From contig JAURQB010000120.1 of assembly GCA_030836365.1 (NCBI GenBank), positions 1 through 5,418 of the forward strand: a stretch of DNA of 5,418 nucleotides, given 5' to 3'. Position 1 is the stretch's first letter. Each line of letters starts with the position of its first letter. Positions 1 to 5,418 of this stretch are shown piece after piece. The stretch comes from Bdellovibrionota bacterium. Lineage in GTDB: Bacteria; Bdellovibrionota; Bacteriovoracia; Bacteriovoracales; Bacteriovoracaceae. A program made the translations under genes and the position numbers. The notes below the pieces were generated by a model. That model had not been told where the DNA came from and ran no database searches. It worked only from the letters and a program-made list of their open reading frames with translations.

Positions 1-308
1 AGTTAATTTTAATTATCAAGCAATCGACTCAATTCTTTTCGCAAGCCGAAATATTCAAAGATGACATCGAACATGCCCTAAAAATGGATAATGCCCTCAG
101 CGGTATATCTCATGGAATCATCTGCCACACAGTTAAAGATAACAATATGTCAGATGAGGCCATTAATGAAATAGAAGGTCTAAATCAAGAGTTAGTTATT
201 TTCTCGAGCACCGAAAAAAATAAAATCAAACAATCTCATCTAGTTGTTGATGAGAATTACAAACTAACACCAACCCCTGTGTATCTATGGAATCTTCAAA
301 ATGAATAA
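1..308 (+). CDS. C-terminal end of an unrecognised protein (5' end outside window)
   Basis: The reading frame is open from base 3 (codon_start 3) to the TAA at 306-308, giving 101 visible residues, so this is the tail of a longer gene that begins to the left. The ATG at 84 lies inside this open frame and has no convincing Shine-Dalgarno sequence, so I do not take it as the start. The visible part is soluble-looking, with no hydrophobic segment long enough for a membrane helix after about the first ten residues. It is rich in Asn, Ile, Lys and Glu and ends in a Pro/Trp-containing tail (TPTPVYLWNLQNE). I do not recognise a family, and no catalytic motif is evident. The stop overlaps the ATG of the next gene by 8 bp, which suggests co-transcription and translational coupling. 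That it is coding is fairly likely, given the open frame and the tight junction; its function is unknown. Confidence 0.6.
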   Translation, partial: LILIIKQSTQFFSQAEIFKDDIEHALKMDNALSGISHGIICHTVKDNNMSDEAINEIEGLNQELVIFSSTEKNKIKQSHLVVDENYKLTPTPVYLWNLQNE

Positions 309-377
309 CATCGATAGCAAACTTAAGGTGAATAACATCGATAGCAAACTTAAGACGAATAACATCGATAGCAAACT
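301..377 (+). repeat. 27-bp tandem repeat, nearly three copies, at the first gene junction
   Basis: Units are at 301-327, 328-354 and 355-377. The first two differ only at their first base (ATG versus GTG). The third begins ACG and matches until about base 377. Because 27 is a multiple of three, the array stays in frame and encodes the NNIDSKLK repeat of the small membrane protein. The unit starts with that gene's start codon and also contains the TAA of the upstream gene. Confidence 0.95.
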
Positions 378-492
378 ACATCTGATATCCATCGCCTGGA
401 TTATTAGCCTTACTCTACTGATGGTATTTCTCTATTTTTATTTTATTGGTCATGAATATGAGGGAAAAACAATTTATGAAATGTTCATTTAG
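301..492 (+). CDS. Small single-pass membrane protein with an N-terminal octapeptide repeat
   Basis: This is a 63-residue protein. Residues 1-27 are three near-identical 9-residue units (NNIDSKLK plus one variable residue), polar and Lys-containing, probably cytoplasmic. Residues about 28-49 (LISIAWIISLTLLMVFLYFY and on) form one strongly hydrophobic helix, followed by a 14-residue tail (GHEYEGKTIYEMFI). The start ATG overlaps the preceding stop codon in ATGAATAA, and there is no good Shine-Dalgarno sequence, so translation probably depends on coupling to the upstream gene. An alternative GTG start sits at 328, at the beginning of the second repeat unit; without the repeats the protein would still keep its helix. 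The TAG stop lies inside the next tandem duplication, just before the barrel gene. I do not recognise the family. Its place between an unknown gene and an exported barrel-like protein suggests an envelope role, which is inference only. Confidence 0.6.
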   Translation: MNNIDSKLKVNNIDSKLKTNNIDSKLHLISIAWIISLTLLMVFLYFYFIGHEYEGKTIYEMFI

Positions 493-537
493 TGAGGTCA
501 GATGAAATTTTCACATAGTGAGGGCAGATGAAATTTT
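486..537 (+). repeat. 26-bp tandem duplication of a stop / ribosome-binding site / start cassette
   Basis: Copies are at 486-511 and 512-537. They differ at three positions, and only at one (T498 versus G524) over their last 22 bases. Each copy carries GTGAGG(T/G)CAG followed by ATGAAATTTT. The first copy also holds the TAG stop of the small membrane protein, and the second holds the start of the barrel gene. A 26-bp shift puts the first ATG (502) out of frame with the barrel gene. Confidence 0.95.
502..531 (+). other. Nine-codon leader ORF (MKFSHSEGR) overlapping the barrel-gene start
   Basis: The first copy of the duplicated start cassette keeps its own GAGGT ribosome-binding sequence and ATG at 502. 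From there the frame reads nine codons and stops at TGA 529-531, overlapping the ATG at 528-530 as ATGA. This is the arrangement used for coupled termination and reinitiation. GAGGT is at least as good a match to the 16S anti-SD as the GAGGG of the second copy, so ribosomes could load here. Whether it is translated cannot be seen from sequence; it may simply be a by-product of the duplication. Confidence 0.4.
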
Positions 538-1277
538 TAATCTTTTTTTACCTGATAAAAACATCTTCTCTATTCGCGTCGGGACATCTTCCGTCAAATA
601 ATTCAGGAGTTGAATTTAAATCAACGACAATTATACAAACAAAAATCTCTAAATCTCTGATTCTCAGCACAGAACTTGAGTATATGAATCGCTTAGAAAA
701 GAGAAAAACCCAATCATTTCTTTTTAACTTTAAGTTTAGACTAAACAGGCATTTTTACCTGTTGGCCAATATCGAAAGAAAATATGGCGAGCGCTTCGAT
801 GAGGATTGGCTGGTAAGCAATGGTAATTGGTTTTGGGGGCAAAATAATAATAGAGGTGTGAATTGGCTTTATTTAGGTGCAGGTTACAAATCTAAATGGA
901 GTTTTCTACCTGGAAAAAACTGGAAGTTTGATATTGCTGGTTTATATAAACATAATTTTCATAACGAACAAAAGACCCTTTTACTTAGTCCGTCTCTTAG
1001 CTATCTCTATTTTAGTGATGGAAAAAGAAAAAACACATTTTTTCTGAAGAATGACATCTTCTACGGATTAAATTTTGCTAAAAACAACATATACCGCATG
1101 TATAACTATTTGGGTGTCCTATGGCATCCTGCTAAGAATATTGCGTTTGGTGGATTTGTTGGAAGATCATTTTACTCTTGGTTTAGCATTGACTCCTTCG
1201 AAAAAAAATTCAATCAGAGCTATGAAGTAACCAACAAATCAACAATATCAGGGTTAATCCTATCAACTAGATTCTAG
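528..1277 (+). CDS. Putative outer-membrane beta-barrel protein
   Basis: This is a 249-residue protein. The N-terminus looks like a short signal peptide: Lys2, a hydrophobic run FLIFFYLI, then KTSSLFASG, with possible signal peptidase I cleavage after about residue 17-19. Lys11 interrupts the hydrophobic core, so the signal is not ideal. The remainder has many stretches with alternating polar and hydrophobic residues and abundant Phe, Tyr and Trp (for example LILSTELEYMNRL, FYLLANIERKYG, WLYLGAGYKSKW, FFLKNDIFYGLNF). It ends in ...LILSTRF, a terminal Phe as recognised by the BAM assembly machinery. The size and pattern fit a barrel of roughly ten or twelve strands, resembling DUF2490-type proteins, but I cannot assign a family firmly. 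GAGGG lies 3 nt before the start; the start competes with a duplicated upstream copy at 502. The last codons and stop lie in a tandem repeat. Substrate or role is unknown. Confidence 0.7.
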   Translation: MKFLIFFYLIKTSSLFASGHLPSNNSGVEFKSTTIIQTKISKSLILSTELEYMNRLEKRKTQSFLFNFKFRLNRHFYLLANIERKYGERFDEDWLVSNGNWFWGQNNNRGVNWLYLGAGYKSKWSFLPGKNWKFDIAGLYKHNFHNEQKTLLLSPSLSYLYFSDGKRKNTFFLKNDIFYGLNFAKNNIYRMYNYLGVLWHPAKNIAFGGFVGRSFYSWFSIDSFEKKFNQSYEVTNKSTISGLILSTRF

Positions 1278-1314
1278 GGTTAATCCTATCAACTAGATTC
1301 TAGGGTTAATCCTA
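1251..1314 (+). repeat. Perfect 26-bp tandem repeat (about 2.5 copies) at the end of the barrel gene
   Basis: Units are at 1251-1276 and 1277-1302, with a partial third unit at 1303-1314, and all are identical. The first unit encodes the final residues GLILSTRF and most of the TAG stop (1275-1277). The rest fills nearly the whole 39-bp gap before the convergent transporter gene. The absence of mismatches suggests this is the youngest of the three duplications. Confidence 0.95.
1275..1314 (+). terminator. Possible stem-loop terminator formed by repeat copies
   Basis: The segment UAGGGUUAAUCCUA occurs at 1275-1288 and again at 1301-1314. It is self-complementary if G·U pairs are allowed, so the two direct-repeat copies pair into a 14-bp stem with a 12-nt loop. 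In the + strand RNA all 14 positions pair (two G·U). In the - strand RNA those two become C·A mismatches, so the structure favours the barrel-gene transcript. No real U-tract follows (CUUUAG), so it may stabilise the 3' end rather than act as a classical intrinsic terminator. Confidence 0.35.
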
Positions 1315-1316
1315 CT

Positions 1317-2807
1317 TTAGTGCGCAACTAGTATTTTATCTGTTTCTTTCGGGTCATTTTGAACGCCAAATCGATCAATGATCGTTTGACTAGCTTCATT
1401 AAGTCCAATAACAAGAACATCAATTCCCTGCTGCTTAAACTTAATAACGGCCTTATCAAAAGCCGCAACAGCAGAGATATCCCAAAAATGAGCACCACTT
1501 AGGTCAATCGTCACTTTAGAGAGTTTTTCTTTAAAATTAAAATATTTTAAAAACTCATCAGAGGAATTAAAAAATACCTGCCCATGAACTTTATAGGCAC
1601 GATGAAGCTCACCTTCACCTAGTTCATCCTCAACATACATAAATTTACCAATTTTATTTGCAAAAAAGAGTGAAGCCAATAAAACACCGGCCAACACACC
1701 AAACGCTAAGTTATGAGTAAAAACAACAACTAAAACAGTAGTTAGCATTACTGCATTTGTCGAAACCGGATATTTTTTTAAGTTCGTTATTGAATCCCAA
1801 TTAAATGTTCCAATCGAGACCATAATCATAATGGCAACAAGTGCGGCCATTGGAATAATTTTTAACCACTGAGAAAGAAAGACAACCATGACAAGTAAAA
1901 AAATTCCAGCAACCAGTGTTGATAACCTTCCTCGACCACCAGATTTAACGTTAATAACTGATTGGCCAATCATTGCACAACCGGCCATTCCGCCAAAAAA
2001 ACCAACGACAATATTGGCAACTCCCTGCCCCTTACATTCGCGGTTACTATTGGATGTTGTATCTGTCATTTCATCGACAATCGTCGAAGTCATCAGAGAT
2101 TCGAGAAGGCCAACAACTGCTAATGCTCCTGAGTACGGGAGAATAATAAGAAGCGTATCAAGGTTCATCGGAACTGAGGGAATATGGAATACGGGTAAAG
2201 TTGATGGCAGAATTCCCATATCGCCTACTGTTCGAATATCAATTCCTAGAAACTGTGTCGCCGCTGTAAGAGTAATTATACAAACAAGTGGAGAAGGAAT
2301 TACTTTTCCTATTTTTGGAAGTAGTGGGAAAAGATAAATAATGCCAAGACCAATCGCCGTCAAAACATAGACGTTACTAGTCACATTTGTCAGCTCAGGC
2401 AATTGCGCCATAAAAATTAGAATCGCCAATGCATTCACAAAACCTGTGACGACAGATTGTGAAACAAATGACATTAATTTTTCTAAGCGAATAAAACCAG
2501 CAAGAATTTGAATAACCCCAGTTAAAATACTCGCCGCAAATAGATATTCAAGTCCAAACTGTTTAACAAGATTCACCATTAACAACGCCATTGCACCCGT
2601 TGCAGCTGATATCATACCGGGACGCCCACCGACAAAAGCAATCGTCACGGCCATGGCAAATGAAGCATAAAGGCCGACCTGAGGATCAACACCCGCGATA
2701 ATAGAAAAAGCAATTGCTTCAGGGATTAGCGCTAGAGCGACAACAATTCCAGATAAAACATCACCACGCAAATTTCCAAACCATTCATTTTTTTTAAAAG
2801 ATAACAT
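1317..2807 (-). CDS. SulP-family inorganic anion transporter with C-terminal STAS domain
   Basis: This is a 496-residue inner-membrane transporter. Residues about 14-60 carry the typical SulP opening (DVLSGIVVALALIPEAIAFS, then AGVDPQVGLYASF). They are followed by GGRPGMISAATGAMA and a multi-helix core to about residue 385, including the conserved GGMAGCAMIGQSVINVKSGG region and GRLSTLVAG. The remainder is a STAS domain with the strand-helix core TIDLSGAHFWDISAVAAFDK and VLVIGLNEAS. Family members move sulfate, bicarbonate, dicarboxylates or other anions; the substrate cannot be read from sequence. At about 500 residues it is the compact bacterial form. I chose the ATG at 2807 because GAGGAG lies 4 nt upstream and the protein then starts MLSFKKNEWFGN; the GTG at 2831 would add eight residues and lacks such a site. 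No carbonic anhydrase or sulfur gene is adjacent. It is separated from upstream acnB by a terminator, so it probably has its own promoter. Confidence 0.93.
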   Translation of the reverse strand: MLSFKKNEWFGNLRGDVLSGIVVALALIPEAIAFSIIAGVDPQVGLYASFAMAVTIAFVGGRPGMISAATGAMALLMVNLVKQFGLEYLFAASILTGVIQILAGFIRLEKLMSFVSQSVVTGFVNALAILIFMAQLPELTNVTSNVYVLTAIGLGIIYLFPLLPKIGKVIPSPLVCIITLTAATQFLGIDIRTVGDMGILPSTLPVFHIPSVPMNLDTLLIILPYSGALAVVGLLESLMTSTIVDEMTDTTSNSNRECKGQGVANIVVGFFGGMAGCAMIGQSVINVKSGGRGRLSTLVAGIFLLVMVVFLSQWLKIIPMAALVAIMIMVSIGTFNWDSITNLKKYPVSTNAVMLTTVLVVVFTHNLAFGVLAGVLLASLFFANKIGKFMYVEDELGEGELHRAYKVHGQVFFNSSDEFLKYFNFKEKLSKVTIDLSGAHFWDISAVAAFDKAVIKFKQQGIDVLVIGLNEASQTIIDRFGVQNDPKETDKILVAH

Positions 2808-2811
2808 GTAA

Positions 2812-2817
2812 CTCCTC
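2812..2817 (-). promoter_or_regulatory. Shine-Dalgarno site of the SulP gene
   Basis: On the minus strand GAGGAG is followed by TTAC and then ATG, a strong match to the 16S 3' end with a slightly short 4-nt spacer. It decides the start at 2807 over the upstream in-frame GTG, since the site would otherwise lie inside the coding region. Confidence 0.8.
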
Positions 2818-2866
2818 AAAATAAGGACCACATGCCCTCAAGATAGCAGATAAAAAGATTTGAATT

Positions 2867-2906
2867 GTTTTAGAGGAATAAGCCATTTTTGCCAAGGGAA
2901 TTGGCA
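2867..2906 (-). promoter_or_regulatory. Candidate SulP promoter overlapped by a palindrome
   Basis: Reading the minus strand, TTGGCA (2895-2890) could be a -35 box (5 of 6 to consensus). It is followed after exactly 17 bp by TAAAAC (2872-2867), a weaker -10 (4 of 6). Transcription would start near 2860, leaving a leader of about 50 nt. The -35 box is one arm of an inverted repeat, TGCCAA-N5-TTGGCA at 2890-2906, which could be an operator for a repressor or LysR-type regulator. This is inferred from sequence match only; A+T-rich DNA offers such matches by chance. Confidence 0.3.
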
Positions 2907-2918
2907 TATTTACAGGAT

Positions 2919-2948
2919 AAAAAAAGGGCCAAATTATTGGCCCTTTTT
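2919..2948 (-). terminator. Intrinsic terminator of acnB
   Basis: A 12-bp perfect stem (2921-2932 paired with 2937-2948, core GGGCCAA/TTGGCCC) encloses a 4-nt loop. On the minus strand it ends in seven consecutive T (2925-2919). It begins 22 bp after the acnB stop, the expected place for a Rho-independent terminator. Its A-tract also gives five T on the + strand side, so it could act in both directions, although no + strand gene reads into it. Confidence 0.88.
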
Positions 2949-2970
2949 CGTTATTGATGTCGCTATTTTT

Positions 2971-5418
2971 TTAGTTCATCGGCGGAGCGAAGGAAGTCAG
3001 AACAATTCCATCCACGGCTTTTTTGTACTCATCCATATTAGGTGTTCTTCCTAAAATCGTTGAAAGAATAACAACAGGAGTTGAAGCAAGTAGAGACTCT
3101 CCTTTTTTCGCTGAAGAATCCTCAACAACACGCCCTTGGAAAAGACGAGTTGATGTGGCCATCACGGTATCCCCTTTTGCAGCTTTTTCTTGGTTCCCCA
3201 TACAAAGGTTACAACCAGGACGCTCGAGGTACATCATGTTTTGGTACTCAGTTCTTGCCGAACCTTTTGGATTTGTATCATCAAATTCAAAGCCCGCGTA
3301 CTTTTGAAGAATTTCCCAATCCCCCTCTGATTTTAACTCATCCACAATATTGTACGTTGGAGGAGCAACTACAAGTGGCGCCTTGAATTCAACTTTTCCT
3401 TCACTTGCTTCGATATTTCTTAGCATCTGAGAAAGAATTTTCATGTCACCCTTATGAACCATGCATGAGCCAATAAACCCAAGATCAACTTTCTTCTCAC
3501 CCTTGTAAAAAGAAACTGGGCGAATCGTATCATGGGTATATCTCTTCGAAACGTCTTCATTGTGAACATCTGGGTCAGCAATCATAGGCTCAATAATTTG
3601 ATCGAGGTCGACAACAAACTCAGCATGATATTTTGCATTTGCATCTGGCTTAAGAGCTGGCTTAGAGCCGCTTTTAATTTCATTGATGCGATTATTTGCC
3701 TTATCAACAAGTCCTTGTAGAACTTTTGCTGTGTTATCCATTCCCTTATCAATCATTATTTGGATACGACTTTTTGCAATTTCAAGTGACTCAATAAGCG
3801 TTTCATCATTTGAAATACAGATCGATGCTTTCGCTTTCATTTCTGCCGTCCAGTCCGTAAACGTAAACGCTTGATCAGAAAGAAGCGTTCCAATATGAAC
3901 TTCAATAATTCGGCCTTGGAAAACGTTCTCCCCAAATTGTTTTAGCATTTGCGCTTGCGTGGCGTGAACAACGTCTCTAAAATCCATGTGATCTTTAAGC
4001 GTGCCTTTAAAAGTTACTTTTACCGATTGAGGAATTGGCATCGACGCTTCACCAGTGGCGAGCGCAAGAGCAACTGTTCCAGAGTCTGCACCAAAGGCAA
4101 CGCCTTTTGACATTCTGGTGTGCGAATCACCGCCAATAATAATAGCCCAATCATCAATCGTGATATCGTTTAGTACTTTGTGAATAACATCAGTCATGGC
4201 GGGATATTTCTCCTCAGGATCACGTGCCGTGATCAAACCAAACTTATTCATAAAGTTCATCAGACGTGGAATATTTTCTTGTGCCTTTGAATCCCAAACA
4301 GAAGCTGTGTGACAGCCTGATTGGTAAGCGCCATCAACTATTGGTGCGATAACCGTTGCGGCCATTGATTCAAGCTCTTGAGAGGTCATCAAACCTGTTG
4401 TGTCTTGCGAACCGACAATATTTACTTTTACGCGGACATCACTTCCTGAGTGCAGAACTTTACCTGCTTCGACACCAACAGCGTTCGCATTAAAAATTTT
4501 CTCCACAGCAGTTAAGCCTTGGCCCGCGTGTGAAACTTCCTTTGACTGAGCAAAAACAGCAGGTGCTTGAACACCAAGTGTTTCGGCCGCAAATGTCTGA
4601 AGCTTTTTACCAAATACCACGGCGTAAGATCCGCCAGCTCTAATAGACTCTAGCTTTTGCGGAGTTAATGAAGCAGTAATATCAATTAGCTCTTGATCAC
4701 CGTTATAAAGTTTTTTCGCTCTTGTATTGATGGTTAAAACTGTTCCCGTCGCAATAGAGTAAGCTTGCTCTAAAACTGGCTCCCCAGCTTCATCCACAAC
4801 TGTGTTTCCACTTGCATCTACTTTTTTCTTCCAGTTTTTCAGGTCAATCCCGATCCCACCTGTTACGTCAACAGTGGTTAGAAAGATTGGAGAGATACCA
4901 TTTGTCCCAGCAACGATTGGAGCAATATTAACAAATGGAATATAAGGGCTAGATGGTTTACCTGTCCAAAGAGCAACGTTGTTAACGCCAGACATTCTTG
5001 AAGAACCGACACCCATTGTTCCTTTTTCTGCAATAAGCATGACACGTGCATCAGGATGCTGTGCTTGTAGTGCGCGAATTTCTTTTTGAGCAGGCTCAGA
5101 GATCATGCATTGACCATGAAGCTCTCTGTCTGATCTTGAGTGAGCTTGATTACCAGGAGAGAGAAGGTCCGTTGAAATATCGCCTTCCCCTGCAATATAA
5201 GTGACGACTTTAATTTCTTCGTCAACTTCAGGAAGCTTCGTGAAAAACTCTGCATTTGCGTAGCTTTCAAGAAGTTCTTTGGCGACAGCATTTCCACTAG
5301 CATGAGCAGACTTGAGTCTTTCTGTATCTGCCTCATAAAGGAAAACTTGAGTTTTTAAAACTTCGCCGGCCGACTTTGCAATAGTAGCATCATCTAAATG
5401 TTTCTTCCAATTAAATGA
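2971..5418 (-). CDS. acnB: Aconitate hydratase B (bifunctional 2-methylisocitrate dehydratase), N-terminus outside window
   Basis: There are 815 visible residues, and the frame runs open through the right edge. By comparison with E. coli AcnB (865 residues), roughly the first 100 are missing. AcnB interconverts citrate and isocitrate in the TCA cycle and often hydrates 2-methyl-cis-aconitate in propionate breakdown, using a [4Fe-4S] cluster in the cytosol. In visible numbering, residues 1-60 belong to the N-terminal helical region. The swivel domain follows with STDLLSP (82-88) and GSSRMSG (138-144). Core motifs are GSQDTTG (336-342), CHTAS from 369 and GGDSHTR (429-435). Cluster ligands are Cys652 (GSCM) and Cys736/Cys739 (GCNLCMGNQ), matching E. 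coli Cys710/769/772. All expected motifs are present and there is no frameshift. Extra segments, such as the charged stretch after IGIDLKNW and a longer gap between cluster cysteines, plus phrases like AEKGTMGVGSSRMSG, resemble the longer Bacteroidota-type enzyme as I recall it. A terminator follows the stop. Confidence 0.96.
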   Translation of the reverse strand, partial: SFNWKKHLDDATIAKSAGEVLKTQVFLYEADTERLKSAHASGNAVAKELLESYANAEFFTKLPEVDEEIKVVTYIAGEGDISTDLLSPGNQAHSRSDRELHGQCMISEPAQKEIRALQAQHPDARVMLIAEKGTMGVGSSRMSGVNNVALWTGKPSSPYIPFVNIAPIVAGTNGISPIFLTTVDVTGGIGIDLKNWKKKVDASGNTVVDEAGEPVLEQAYSIATGTVLTINTRAKKLYNGDQELIDITASLTPQKLESIRAGGSYAVVFGKKLQTFAAETLGVQAPAVFAQSKEVSHAGQGLTAVEKIFNANAVGVEAGKVLHSGSDVRVKVNIVGSQDTTGLMTSQELESMAATVIAPIVDGAYQSGCHTASVWDSKAQENIPRLMNFMNKFGLITARDPEEKYPAMTDVIHKVLNDITIDDWAIIIGGDSHTRMSKGVAFGADSGTVALALATGEASMPIPQSVKVTFKGTLKDHMDFRDVVHATQAQMLKQFGENVFQGRIIEVHIGTLLSDQAFTFTDWTAEMKAKASICISNDETLIESLEIAKSRIQIMIDKGMDNTAKVLQGLVDKANNRINEIKSGSKPALKPDANAKYHAEFVVDLDQIIEPMIADPDVHNEDVSKRYTHDTIRPVSFYKGEKKVDLGFIGSCMVHKGDMKILSQMLRNIEASEGKVEFKAPLVVAPPTYNIVDELKSEGDWEILQKYAGFEFDDTNPKGSARTEYQNMMYLERPGCNLCMGNQEKAAKGDTVMATSTRLFQGRVVEDSSAKKGESLLASTPVVILSTILGRTPNMDEYKKAVDGIVLTSFAPPMN

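Noticed and set aside
84..86. ATG at 84 as the start of a 74-residue protein
   Set aside because: The frame is open to base 3 and there is no convincing ribosome-binding site, so a truncated longer gene is more likely.
301..1314. Short repeats as a CRISPR array
   Set aside because: The repeats are directly tandem with no unique spacers, differ in sequence between the three sites and have no cas genes nearby.
1888..2337. 149-codon + strand ORF inside the SulP gene
   Set aside because: It lies antisense to well-conserved SulP codons, reads as low-complexity Pro/Arg/Ile sequence and has no recognisable domain.
2808..2831. GTG at 2831 as start of the SulP gene
   Set aside because: It adds eight residues not typical of the family and places the strong GAGGAG site inside the coding region; ATG 2807 has the right site and context.
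2860..3874. Several + strand ORFs of 62-101 codons opposite the acnB 3' half
   Set aside because: They are all antisense shadows of conserved aconitase sequence; the first also runs through the terminator hairpin.
5104..5106. ATG at 5106 as the real start of acnB
   Set aside because: AcnB-like sequence continues for 104 residues upstream to the window edge; this Met is internal to the swivel domain.
5103..5336. 77-codon minus-strand ORF next to the first ATG of the long aconitase ORF, which could suggest a frameshift or a separate gene
   Set aside because: The aconitase frame stays open through 5107-5418, and its translation (ISTDLLSPGNQAHSRSD and neighbours) matches AcnB, so the 77-codon frame is a shadow and acnB is unbroken.

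Overview
This is a chromosomal window from an A+T-rich Gram-negative bacterium. The evidence is an outer-membrane beta-barrel-like protein with a terminal Phe, a SulP anion transporter, and clear Shine-Dalgarno sequences (GAGGAG before the transporter, GAGGG before the barrel gene). The SD use argues against Bacteroidota as host, although the aconitase looks most like the Bacteroidota-type AcnB I remember. A marine Bdellovibrionota/Bacteriovorax-like host is a guess, not a demonstration.

Left block, + strand, bases 1-1277: the 3' end of an unrecognised gene, then a 63-residue one-helix membrane protein whose start overlaps the previous stop, then a 249-residue exported barrel-like protein. 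The three lie end to end like an operon. By eye this block is clearly more A+T-rich than the aconitase gene. All three of its gene boundaries carry a separate short tandem duplication of almost the same period (27, 26 and 26 bp), and in each case the duplicated unit includes a stop codon. This is the oddest feature of the window. The duplications give the small membrane protein an octapeptide repeat, place a 9-codon leader ORF in front of the barrel gene with an ATGA overlap, and form a 14-bp hairpin after the barrel gene.

Right block, - strand, bases 1317-5418: acnB (aconitate hydratase B) enters from the right edge without its first part and ends at 2971. A strong intrinsic terminator follows. 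A 163-bp intergenic region with a palindrome over a possible -35 box leads to a SulP-family transporter with a C-terminal STAS domain, which converges on the left block with 39 bp between the stops.

Aconitase serves the TCA/2-methylcitrate pathways and the transporter imports an inorganic anion (sulfate, bicarbonate or similar). The terminator suggests the two are transcribed separately. I see no tRNA, rRNA, insertion sequence, CRISPR array or defence system. No previously undescribed system is demonstrated; the junction duplications are the best candidate for something unusual.
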